A stretch of 64,000 nucleotides of DNA, from NCBI GenBank assembly GCA_023212725.1, contig JALBYF010000028.1, forward strand, positions 1-64,000, written 5' to 3'. Every line of letters begins with the position of its first letter. Position 1 is the stretch's first letter. Below, piece after piece: positions 40,283 through 50,159 of the stretch. This DNA is from Tranzscheliella williamsii. Taxonomy: Eukaryota > Basidiomycota > Ustilaginomycetes > Ustilaginales > Ustilaginaceae. Both the position numbers and the translations under genes were made by a program. A model generated the notes under the pieces. It ran no database searches. It had not been told where the DNA came from and saw only the letters and a list, made by a program, of their open reading frames with translations.

Positions 40283-42444
40283 CTAGGCGGGCGGCGCTTG
40301 GGGCTGGATGTCGGGCGTGTTGGTGTGGGCGAGGGCGTCGATGTCGCGCAGCTCGGCATGGGCGGCTGCGATGCGTTGGTCGAGGCCTGCGAGGCGTGCG
40401 TCGAGTTTGTGCTCGTACTCGTCGTCCGAGAGGCTGCGGACGGGGAGTGCGCTCTTCAGTTGCGAGAGGAGGCCGGTGGAAGGGCGCGGTGGTTGGTCAG
40501 TGCTGGGCAAGTCGGCGGGCGGATTGGCGGGCGGGTCGGCGGGCACAGTAGCCGCGCGCCGGGTGGGACGGAGGACGGCGTCGCGCGCGATCCGCACCTC
40601 GTTGCCCGCCAGCTGCAGCGCAGTGCAGACCACCCCGAACGTCACCGCCCCCGCAGGCACCGAGCGTGCACCGCGCGCAAAAGCGGCAAGCCCCGCCCCC
40701 GCCACCGCGCCCGAAATCCCGCTCGCCGCCAATCGGTCAGTATGCCTGTCCGCCACTGCCCGCAGCCGCATCCCCGGGCTCTCGCGATCAGGCCCCGACG
40801 ACGTCCGGTTGAGCACCGGCGAGATAACGTACTCCCGTACCGCTGTGGCATCGCATCGCCAGCACAACGAGGACCAGTCAGAAAGCGGACCATGCGAGCC
40901 TGCCACCGTTGGTAAAGCTACATACCGAAGAAGGGGAAACCAAACGCGAAGAAGTTGAACGCCATGCGCAGACCGACAACAGTGCCTGCCCCCGGCCGCC
41001 CTTTCATCACTCCGTAGAACGAGCCGCTGACGCCACCAGCCAGCGCTGCATTTCACAGAAACGGTGTGCAAGTTGATCGGGCGCCGGATGAGAAGAGAGC
41101 CACAGGTCAGCGCAATGGCTCAATACGGGTCGTCATGAGAGGTAGGTATTGGGACGAGCGTTTCCTTACCTCGTCGCAAGGGTCATGACCTTCGTGTGAC
41201 GGGTTGCCCATCGAGGCGAGCGGAGAGCGAGTGTAGAGGGACGGGACAAGAGAGAACATACCCGCGAGCAAAGAACCTTTGACGACTTGAATAGGCGCAT
41301 CTGACTCAACCTGATAGGTGGCGTCAGCCTTCTGCCGCTGATGGGTGCCTTCCTCGAGGACCGAGAGGACCCCGTAGGTACGCCTCGATCCGCCATTGCC
41401 GGTGCGTTGGGAGAATGGCTGAGCTGCCGGATCGTCAATGAATTCCGAGTTGGCCCATCCACCAGCCTGGGGCCGGAAGGAGTCCGGAGGTGCTGACCAT
41501 CGCGGGTCATCTTCGGCGCCGGAGAGTGCCATGGTGGGTTCTGACGATCCAGGAGCGCCATTTCGCGAGCCAGCACTAGCAAAACTGTCAAAACCGCGCT
41601 CGTCGGTACGTGCAGCCTGATCGGCTGGCGACTGCTGCGGCGGCTGCTGCGAAGCGCTGCGGCCGTAGGCGGTGCGGGCGTTGTCCTGACGGATGCGCTC
41701 CCACTTGCTCGGCTCCACACCCTTCTCCCCTCGCAGCTGCGCCCAACGCGATCCCGGACCTGTTCCCGGCGGAGGCGAGGCCCCTGCAGCCTGCGTACTG
41801 TCCACAGCTCCTTCTGTGCTGTAACTCGTTGCTGGGGTGGGCGATGCGGGGTAGCCGCCTGCACCGGTCGCCGTGCTGCCCAAAGGCCGATCCTCTGTGG
41901 ATGATCCGTCGGTGGACGCAGTTCCCCATTCGCGCTGCTGGTCTTGCGCGGGAGGCTGCTGGCACTGGTCCTGTGCTTCCCCATTGAGGCCCTTCGGCGG
42001 GGTGACGCCGACTTGCGGTCGCTTGCCGCTGCGCTGCTCTTCCATAGCGCCGGCGAGGACGCGCCGGAGATGCTGGGGATCTTCGACGTCGTGGAGGGCT
42101 TTCCGGCTCACGAGAATGCCGATGGGCATGGTAAGGAAAGAACCCCCGAAGGCGCCGAGAATGCTCAGGCTGATCTTCTGTAACCGCTTGGGCTGGGGCG
42201 TGCGGCGGGAGAGCAGGATCCAGGTGCCAGTGGCGCCGAGCAGCCAGCCGCCGTACTTTGCGGTGTTGACATTGCGCTTGGTTGTCTTCAGCGCAGCGAG
42301 CTCGCGCGGCGTCAGCTGCTTCTCCGACTGGGTGCCCGCCAGCACGCGCAGCTTAGTGGAAGAGGAGGAGGCCGAGCCATCGTACGATGCTGGTGAAGAT
42401 GCAGACGACCCAAACGTAGACGGCTGAGGCTGCGACCTATCCAT
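40283..42444 (-). CDS. OCIA-like plus Tim17-like membrane protein, apparent fusion (three exons)
   Basis: Exons are 42444-41262, 41045-40926 and 40842-40283; phases agree and give 620 residues. The N-terminal part (about 45-125) has ALKTTKRNVNTAKYGGWLLG and two membrane segments, resembling OCIA-domain mitochondrial proteins. A Ser/Gln/Pro-rich region follows, with SKWERIRQDNARTAYG. After splicing, the C-terminal part reads VVKGSLLAALAGGVSGSFYG, MAFNFFAFGFPFFAVREY and SGAVAGAGLAAFARGARSV. These Gly-rich membrane helices resemble the Tim17/22/23 family. A short coiled coil ends the protein. Both parts suggest the mitochondrial inner membrane. An internal ATG at 41532 in a CACCATGG context could instead start a separate second gene. 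Which model is right is undecided. Confidence 0.65.
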
Positions 42445-42940
42445 CGTCAAGAGGGAGCGAGTTCGCGCTCGTCAGCGTACGGCACAGCTCAGGCTCGCAG
42501 TTGGAACGGGGAACAGCTGGCTGAGGTGTGCTGGGGTTAGCTTGACGTTTGTCGTCGGCCCTTCATCTACAGCGAAGAACCACATATCCGCAGCGTTGGT
42601 GGAGGTCGAAGGACCGCGTCACGTGATGTCCAGCCTTCGTCGAAACATGTTAGGTCCTCGATGTGCCATGATGTTAGATCCTGATTGCGGTTACAAGTGG
42701 AGGATGATTCACCGTTGAAGTCATCCGGCGTTCACTCGACCGTGCTCGACGCTTGCGTCAGGTCGCCTGACTTCATCGCGCCGCCCATCGACGTAAATGC
42801 CCGGTGCTATTCTCAAAGCGCAGGGCAGCGCCAGTTTTGGCCCTTTTAGTATATATAGATAGCACCGGCATCCTGGCTCTGTGTTCGGCGCCAACATACT
42901 TTCTTTCCACTTCCGTTCACTCGATATCACAAAACGCAGA
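42445..42940. other. Divergent promoter region
   Basis: This 496-nt spacer lies between the OCIA/Tim17-like gene and the 93-residue gene. It has a CACGTG palindrome at about 42619-42624 (gcgtcacgtgatg) and the TATA box listed separately. There is no gene. Confidence 0.5.
42850..42858 (+). promoter_or_regulatory. TATA box of the 93-residue gene
   Basis: The motif tatatatag lies 82 nt before the ATG at 42941 and is followed by a pyrimidine-rich initiator-like stretch. It is the clearest TATA box in the window and suggests strong or inducible expression. Confidence 0.65.
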
Positions 42941-43307
42941 ATGAGTAACACCACCGACGGAGAGTTCAAGAAGACCCACCAGGTTGTGGGCGCCAACGGC
43001 AACGACCTTATTGACAACCTCAATGAGAAGATCATGAAGGAGGCCCCCGGCCACGACGGTGTATGTAGAGCCCATTGTCTGCTTCTGTTGCCGTGCCACT
43101 GTGGCAATTTACTGATGTTGGATGGCTTTTTCCTTCTGTATACAGAATGTCGAGGCCGAGCGAACCGGCAACCAGCGCTCACACAACGAACAGATCGAGC
43201 GCGATCTCCAGAACAAGGGCTACTCCGACCGTCAGACCAACGAGGAGGTAGACATTGATGCCGACTTAAAGAAGAAGCTGGACAAGCGCGGCAACCCTTC
43301 CCAGTAA
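42941..43307 (+). CDS. Small hydrophilic protein, 93 residues, two exons
   Basis: Exon 1 is 42941-43060 and exon 2 is 43146-43307. The 85-nt intron has GTATGT and TACAG borders. The product is very polar and rich in Asn, Asp, Glu, Lys and Gln, with no hydrophobic stretch and no Cys or Trp. It begins MSNTTDGEFKKTHQVVGANG and includes HNEQIERDLQNKGYSDRQTN. Composition resembles hydrophilin or LEA-like stress proteins, but I recognise no family motif. The strong TATA box fits a stress-inducible, abundant protein (inference). It ends 137 nt before the convergent UVRAG gene. Confidence 0.75.
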
Positions 43308-43444
43308 GCGAGGCCTCGACAGGCCCATTCTTCTAACAAACTAGTAGAGAATCCGACATCCACTGTATTACTAGCCTCCATATCGAGCATGCTGCCTTAA
43401 TCCAGTCCACATGAACAGCCCGAATGTCTCGTGGTTGCCAACGT

Positions 43445-46400
43445 TTATTGTCGAGCGCTACCTCCAAAGTAGCTCAACGCGCGGGAAACGGACGCCATGG
43501 CTGCGCTGCCGCCCGTTGGCGCTGGAGCTATCTGTGGCGTTCCTAGAACACGTGTAGTCACCAGTCGATGGTCGCCGGACACATGTGCGTCCACATCCTT
43601 GGCCGGATTCTTTGGGCGACCGCCGCTTTCTGCGGGAGGGTTGTACGGCAATCCCAGACCGAGCGCTTTGCCCGAGCCACTGCGCGGAACGTCGATGCCT
43701 TTGGCGGCGAATACGGAGGCAGAACCGTTCGAGCTGCCGCGCGCGCTAGCATGTGACGCTGACGTCGAGCGCAACGAAATCTCGTGCTTGCCAATGTGGC
43801 TCTTTCGCGATGTGTGGCTGGTGAGCGGCGCTGCGGCCACGGTCACCATCAGGTTTTTTAGATTGGGTAGCGTGTGTCGGATATCGATCACGGTCACGCT
43901 GTGTACGTTCATAAGCTGCTCGATATTCTTGTTCAGCAGAAAGACAGCGTATTCGTATCGGTAGCGTTCCATGCCTTTGGCGTACAGCGGAAACGCTCGC
44001 GGCCCGCTCATAATCGAGATGCTATCCTGGACCACCGCACGGCTCCCGGCTGTAGCCATGGGGTAATGTACCGGAGTAAACAGGTACGTACTCAGCAGGA
44101 TGACAAGCTGCGCCACCAAGCCGAGGGCACTACTGATTGTATCGTCGTCGAAAGGGTGGAAGATAGGCTTGCCCGCCGAGGCCGGCATCTGCTTGAGTGT
44201 CTCTTTCCACCGCTTCTCATCGGTCTCGAGCTCCTGGCTCGAGATAGACGAGACGGCGTTCGGCATAGGCAGTCCGCAGATGGAGAAGAGCAGGGTAGAT
44301 GCGTCCGACAAGTCAATCGGATAGATGATTTCCAGATCCCGGAGCAGGGCCGCTTGCTCACCATGCACCTGCAGCGACAGATGTGCCTTATCTTGATGCA
44401 GTGCTTGGTTCCTGGCTTGGATGTCGCCTTGTCTCCCGACTTCTGTCTGCATCAAATCTTCACACGATTGTAAAGCACGTCTGCGAGTATCCAGGGCGGC
44501 CTTTCTTGCGTCCAGCTCCGCTTGCTTTGATTTGAGATCAGCTGTCTCAGCAGCCACCAGCTCCGATAAAGCGCTCAGATGCGCCTCTCGCTGATTGCGC
44601 TCCATCCGGAGTTGGACCGGCCCAGATGTATCACTGAGCACGTCGCCTTGGGCCGCCTCGCGCTCGCGAACTTCTTGGAGCAAGTGCCGCACCTCGGCCT
44701 GTTTGTGGGCCAATCGCCGCGCCTGATCTAAAGTATAGCTCGGCATCATTTTGGTCTCATGTAGACTGCGTTCAAGCACGCGTTGCTGCTCGTCCAGGAA
44801 TGCTTGCCGTCGATCCCTGCGCTGCAGAGGAGAGATGTCTACCGCCGAGACTTCCACGTCACTCGATTTACCGGCAACCGGCTCTGGGTCCGACGCATAG
44901 CCGTCCATCGATGACCTCTGAACCGGTGATCGACTCCTGCCATATCTGTCAGGATTCGATGCTGCACCATTCATATCGGCAAGGGTAGGGCTGCTTCCAA
45001 ACTCTCGACCTTCTAAGGGAACTGCATAATAAACGATGGTGTCCACCACGCGGCGCATCCGCTCGGCCTGCTTTTGCGTTTCTTCGGTCGGAATCTTGTT
45101 TTGCCCCAGCTCGGACCCTTCATTGTTCAACGGCGGAGTTGCTGACTGGGTAGCAGCGGCTCGAGCTTCTGTGTGCTGCCAGCTTTCTCTATCCAAGAGA
45201 GAATTGGTTCCTGGCGCGAGGCCCAGGATCATGGCATTGGGGGAATGGATGAGCGTTGGATCCTTCAGGTTGGCAGGCAAAGGCACCAGTTCGCGAAGAT
45301 CAACATTGCGTTCCCAGACCAGCTTCCAGTCTGCCTCTGTGCCAGCGTTCCGGGACGGGGTAGCCGTCTGGTTCGTTTGACGCGCCCACAGCTTTATCTG
45401 CAGAGTGGAATTTTCCAAGGGTGACTTGAGCGGGTCATGTGTTTTGTCAAAGTCCCTTTGCGGAGCGATAGGCGAACCGCCAAGATAGCCCCAAGAGTGG
45501 TGCAGACCGGGTTGCGAGACCGACGTCTTGTAGAAGCTGTCCAGGACAGTGGAGCGGTTCGGTACTTTGGCGTTTTTGGGAGCCAGCGGAATCGAAAGTT
45601 CGACGTAGCACTCCAGCAGACGTTCCTGCATGACCTGTGGTAAATCCTTATCGGGGAAGAGGCAGAAGCGGGAAGCGTTGCTAAATCTAGGCGGAGTGCG
45701 GTTGAGGTGCCTGTGATCAGAGGAACTGCTGACATGGCTGCCGAAGCGAACGCTTCGAAAGCTGCCAGAGGAAGTCATGCTGGTGGTTCGGGGCCGATGG
45801 TCGGGTCTGCGCACGGTGTGAGAGGATCGGGAGGAGCTGCACGAGTTAGAGCGGGAAAGCATAGCGGCGTCAAAGTCGTCAAGGCGGTGGGATGTTGAAG
45901 CGCCTGTTGGCGACCGTCCAGCCAAAAGGTCGGACCGATATACTTGATCTCGTCCATCGCGCGTGCTGGATGAGCGCTTGAGAATAGGCCGTGGACTCTG
46001 TTCTGGAATGTCCTCCTGGCTCCAATCGCGAAACGGGGACTGCTTTGCTGAGAAGAAGGCAGACTTGCTGTTGGCGACTCTGACCGAGGCGAGAGTCTGA
46101 TTGCAATGCGATTGCGGTGGGAATGAATCCGGCAGGATGCTGGCATCGCGGTTAGGAGTGTGGCGAGACATTTTGCTCCAGCTGGCGCTGCGTCTTCGGC
46201 TGGGTGTAGAGTCAGCCTTGCCCTTGCCCTTGCTGGCAGATCTGGCGAGGCTAAGGGTGAGGTCAGCATCATCATGGGTGATGTGAGCGAGACCTCGTGC
46301 TCCGGGCCTCTTGGATGTGAGCGACTGCAGAGCCCGGTCTCTCGTAGGCCGCAGAGTGAGGTTGCGGACCAAAATGGCGCACAGATGGCCAACGCGAAAC

Positions 46401-46551
46401 TGATTGAAAACAGCGAACGCCAACGCGGAGTAGGGGCAAATGCGTAGGGTGTAAGTACGCGCCCCTAGCGCCCTTTGGCCTGCGACAATGTACCCACCTG
46501 ATCGTGATGAAGGGCCGGCTGGCTGGATGACGCGGAGCTTGATGGCGACAT
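43445..46551 (-). CDS. VPS38: Vps38/UVRAG homologue of PI3-kinase complex II (two exons)
   Basis: Vps38/UVRAG joins Vps34, Vps15 and Vps30/Beclin in endosomal PI3P synthesis. Exon 1 is 46551-46498 (18 codons, starting MSPSSSASSSQ) and exon 2 is 46399-43445. The 98-nt intron has GTGGGT and CAATCAG borders. The product is 1002 residues. Right after the junction comes FRVGHLCAILVRNLTLRPTR, the conserved N-terminal motif. A C2-like region lies at about 245-380. A coiled coil spans about 550-710 (QARRLAHKQAEVRHLLQEVR). The BARA-like/Atg14-type domain follows (RDLEIIYPIDLS, RYRYEYAVFLLNKNIEQLMN). The longer unspliced frame begins at a GTG, so the spliced ATG is preferred. Confidence 0.88.
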
Positions 46552-47935
46552 TCTGAGACAGGGGCTTAGCCACTCCGCGCTGCTATGCACAAGGCAGCGG
46601 CGACTCGTTGCACATGCTGATGGTTAAGCAGGGTGGCTCTCGACGACTTCCGGGACACACTGGCAGTGCAGATGCGAGGCCAAGGCCGATGGCGGAGCGA
46701 AGACGAAGTGAATAGGGTTAGGAAGTCCTAGTCGGAAGCGTTGTCAGATGTGTCAGTTGTTAGGTACACGCTGCTTCCTTTACATGTATGGTTGGCTGGT
46801 GCATGAAGTAGAGGCTGCTCCGCGAGCATCACGTGCTCATTACTCCTACTCACTCTCAGCGCTAGAAGGAAGTGTTAGATCAACCAAGCCGAAGTTGCAT
46901 GTAAGATCGTGATCGTATGTTATCGGGAAACGGAACCGCGTCGATGAAAACGGCCGCCGTCGAAACTGGAAGCTTGATTCACGAGCCAAAGACCGACAAA
47001 CATCATCTTGTGCTTGAGACGTACTGCAACTAGTTGGGCTCGCGCGTCAGCATGGTTTGCTACGTTGAGATGCATGTCCTCTGTCCGGGTAGAGGTTCAT
47101 GAGCCGGTTCCACGGACTGGGGCCTGGAATCGGCCGGAACCGGTTTAGCGACCTTTTCGGAGCGCTGGCCTAAGCAAACAGGCTAGATCCAGACCTGCAT
47201 TAGCCACACTAGCCTGATGGGAGGCGTGCTTAGCACCTGCGGCATATCGATGTTAGCATCGATAGGGAGCCACGTGCTGTGAACCAACGTGAATTAGGCA
47301 GAAAGGCTACGACGATGAAGACGGCCTTATCGTTCGTGGTTTGGAATCGAATTTTGCTGCGTGGCTAAGGCGGCTTGGTGAGCGACGAGGATGAGACCAA
47401 CGGATAGCTTAGCTTAGAAACAGGGTAGCCTCCATCGCGGTTACGAGTGTGAGTGTGCCGGTTGGATTCGAGATTCGCTGGATTTTAAAAGAGGGTCTCA
47501 CGGCGCCGAGGCGTAGCAAAAGCCTCGCAGTTCCACGTACGGGTCGGCTTGGATTATAGTATTCGTTATTCACATGTCGATCCTAGCTCGTATCCATTTC
47601 AATTGCCTAGACTGGGTGAGTAGCTTTAATTACCGTGACTTGCATTTCGTGCTTGCATTTCGTGCCCCGAAACGCTAAGTGACCGACCGAACCACCGTGG
47701 CCGCGGTCTGTGGTTCTTCCTCCCGTGCATCTGCTGTCCCTCGCTACTTGGCCTCACCCTCGCCCTCCTTGTCGTCGCATCCTCGCGGTGTTTCTGCAAG
47801 CTCAGGCACCACAACGCCGCGTGTATGCCCGGCTTGGCCGCTCGGCCCTGAATCTGCACCGCTTCTGCGTCCACTTCCGCCTGACATCGTCATCCCCGGG
47901 CGTCATTGACGACCATCACCCGTTTCCTCAAAAGC
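46552..47935. other. Divergent spacer without a gene
   Basis: This 1.38 kb spacer between UVRAG (-) and ManC (+) is more AT-rich than the coding DNA. It has no supported frame. Two CACGTG palindromes occur (near 46830 and 47272). Confidence 0.5.
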
Positions 47936-49813
47936 ATGTCCGATTCCGAGCCCTGCCCTCCTCCTTCCGGCGACACTGCTACGGGTTCCACTTCCTCGTC
48001 TTCCCAGCGCAACCCTCGCGGTCTCTCCATCCCGGTCGCCCCAGCCACCTCCCAGCACTCACCGACCACTCCCACCAACGCTTCTACTGAACGTGACACG
48101 TTCGTCGATCCAAGATCGTCCAACTCTTCCCACGATCGCTACTATCTGGCTCCCGCCTCGACAGCCACGGCCGCAGCCCCAGCCGGTACGGACTACCGAA
48201 GCCGCGCCGACCAAGTGGCCCTCGAAGACCTCAGCGTCAAGGATCTGCAGACACCAACCAACAGCAAGATGGGTAGCGATTTGGAACAGTCGGGTCTCGA
48301 CCAGATCCTTGCTGGCATCCTGAGTATGCAGAAAGAGGTATGTTGTCGTTGTCGAGCCCGCACAGCTTTGCACGTCCGCCCAGTCTAGGAAATCCGTCTT
48401 TCGAAGAGCGTGTGGCATGCTAACCTTCTGACCCCTTTGGCCACCGTGGGGCAGCTCTCTCGTTTGCATGTGCGAATGGACAGTCTCGAGATCCAGAACG
48501 AAGCATCTTCGCGACGTAACTCGATCTACAATGCCTTCACGCCGGGATCCATGTCGCCGGCTCTGAAGAGCCCTGGTCTCTTGCCTGGGCTTACCCGGCG
48601 CTCCTCTTCGCCGCCCAAGAGCGCCAGCGGACACGATGCCTTTGCCGCGCCTCACCTCAATATGGGAAGGCCGACTGCCATCCCTCAGCCCGCGCCGCTG
48701 TTGGTGCAAGAACCCAAGCTGGGTCTCTGGGCGGTGGTGCCCGCCGGAGGAGCCGGAACCCGTCTCTGGCCGCTTTCCAGGGAGTCCTATCCCAAATTCC
48801 TCCTTGATCTGACCGGCTCAGGCCGCACTTTGCTGCAGAGCACCTGGGACCGACTGCTACCGCTTGCCGGCCAGTCCCGAATGATTATCGTCACGGGACA
48901 GGCGCATGTCACTGGCGTAACGACCCAGCTTCCTGACCTGGAAAGCGCCAACGTGCTTGCCGAGCCCTCGCCCAAGGAGTCCATGGCGGCGATTGGTCTC
49001 GCGGCTGCCGTCCTGCTGCAGCGAGACCCAGACGCTGTTCTGGGCTCTTTTGCCGCCGATCACATCATCTCGGGTCGCGACGCTTTCGAATCCGCCGTCA
49101 CCGAGGCCGTCGCTACCGCCAGGGCAGGCTACCTAGTCACCATCGGTATCGCCCCTTCCCACCCGTCGACAGGTTTCGGTTATATCAAGCTAGGCGAGAA
49201 GCTGAGCGTTGCCGAAGCGCCCAACGCGCGCAGAGTGACCGAGTTCAAGGAGAAGCCAGATGCCAGGACCGCATCGGCCTACCTGTCTACGGGCGACTAC
49301 CGATGGAACGGCGGCATGTTTGTCGTCAAGGCGGCCGTGCTGCTCGAGCTATTGAAGGATAGCGTCCCAGAGCTCCACCAGGGTTTGACACAGATCGCCG
49401 CGGCGTGGGACTCGGACTCGCGTGCCAGCGTCCTGTCCGAAGTCTGGCCTACACTGCCCAAGATTGCGATCGATCACGCCGTTGCCGAACCGGCGGCCAA
49501 GCTCGGAAAGGTCGCCGTGGTCCCCGCCACCTTTGGCTGGGACGACGTTGGCGATTTCTCGTCGCTTGCCGATCTGATTCCAGCCGACGAAGGCAAGCCG
49601 AGGATCCTGGGAGACTCTCGCCTCGTCGTCACCGAGTCGCAGGCGGGCGGGCTGATTATCCCTGCGGCTGGGCGCCCGATCGCCTGCCTGGGTGTCGACG
49701 ACGTCGTCGTCGTCGACACGCCCGATGCGCTCCTCATCACCACCCGTGCCCGCTCACAGGACGTCAAGAAGATCGTCGGCCGATGCAAGAAGGTCTATCC
49801 CGAACTGTGCTAG
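47936..49813 (+). CDS. manC: Bacterial-type mannose-1-phosphate guanylyltransferase (ManC-like), two exons
   Basis: The enzyme makes GDP-mannose from mannose-1-phosphate and GTP. Exons are 47936-48337 and 48455-49813 (117-nt intron), giving 586 residues. Residues 1-220 are a disordered Ser/Thr/Pro-rich extension with a short coiled coil spanning the intron (LDQILAGILSMQKELSRLHV). The catalytic part (about 220-586) has the nucleotide motif VVPAGGAGTRLWPLSRESYP, then FLLDLTGSGRTLLQSTWDRL, FAADHII, FKEKP, WNGGMF and FGWDDVGDF. These are features of bacterial, especially actinobacterial, ManC without the C-terminal isomerase cupin. Usual fungal Psa1/Mpg1 enzymes have a different signature (GGYGTRLRPLT) and a left-handed beta-helix end. 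Horizontal acquisition is inference. Whether a normal Psa1 exists elsewhere is unknown. Confidence 0.85.
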
Positions 49814-50159
49814 CGACGCCTACCTGTCCCATCCCTCCTTTTCATGATTGGCACTGCCATGATGGGGCGTGATGCGAATAGACCATACGCCCCCCCCACC
49901 TGACTACGGGTCACGTGCCAGCTTATCCCCCTCTGTTGTACTATGGATAATGATCAGCCTTTCTCATTTGACCCGCTCGGTCGTGGCCGGGAAGCGCGGC
50001 TGCTGACAGAACGGTACCGTGGGGCATGGCGATGCGTGGGGTGTGCCCACAGCGTTGTTGCCAGCATAGGCAGGTCATGTGTTGTGGTATGTAGCATGGG
50101 ACAGTGGTATCGACAGTGAACGGGGCGGGACTATGCAGAGGGCGGGGTCGGGAGTTGGG
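49814..50159. other. Convergent 3' regions
   Basis: 346 nt between the ManC stop and the stop of the 533-residue gene. It includes a C-run near 49890. No gene was seen. Confidence 0.5.

Noticed and set aside
41107..41261. C-terminus of the OCIA-like frame as the only product
   Set aside because: The spliced form joins the Tim17-like helices in a consistent phase; the read-through tail is listed only as a possible second product.
46498..46573. GTG start for the UVRAG homologue
   Set aside because: Fungal nuclear genes start at ATG; an ATG in another frame splices cleanly into the conserved motif.
46552..47935. Possible transposon remnant in the AT-richer spacer
   Set aside because: No terminal repeats, target-site duplications or transposase-like frame were seen.
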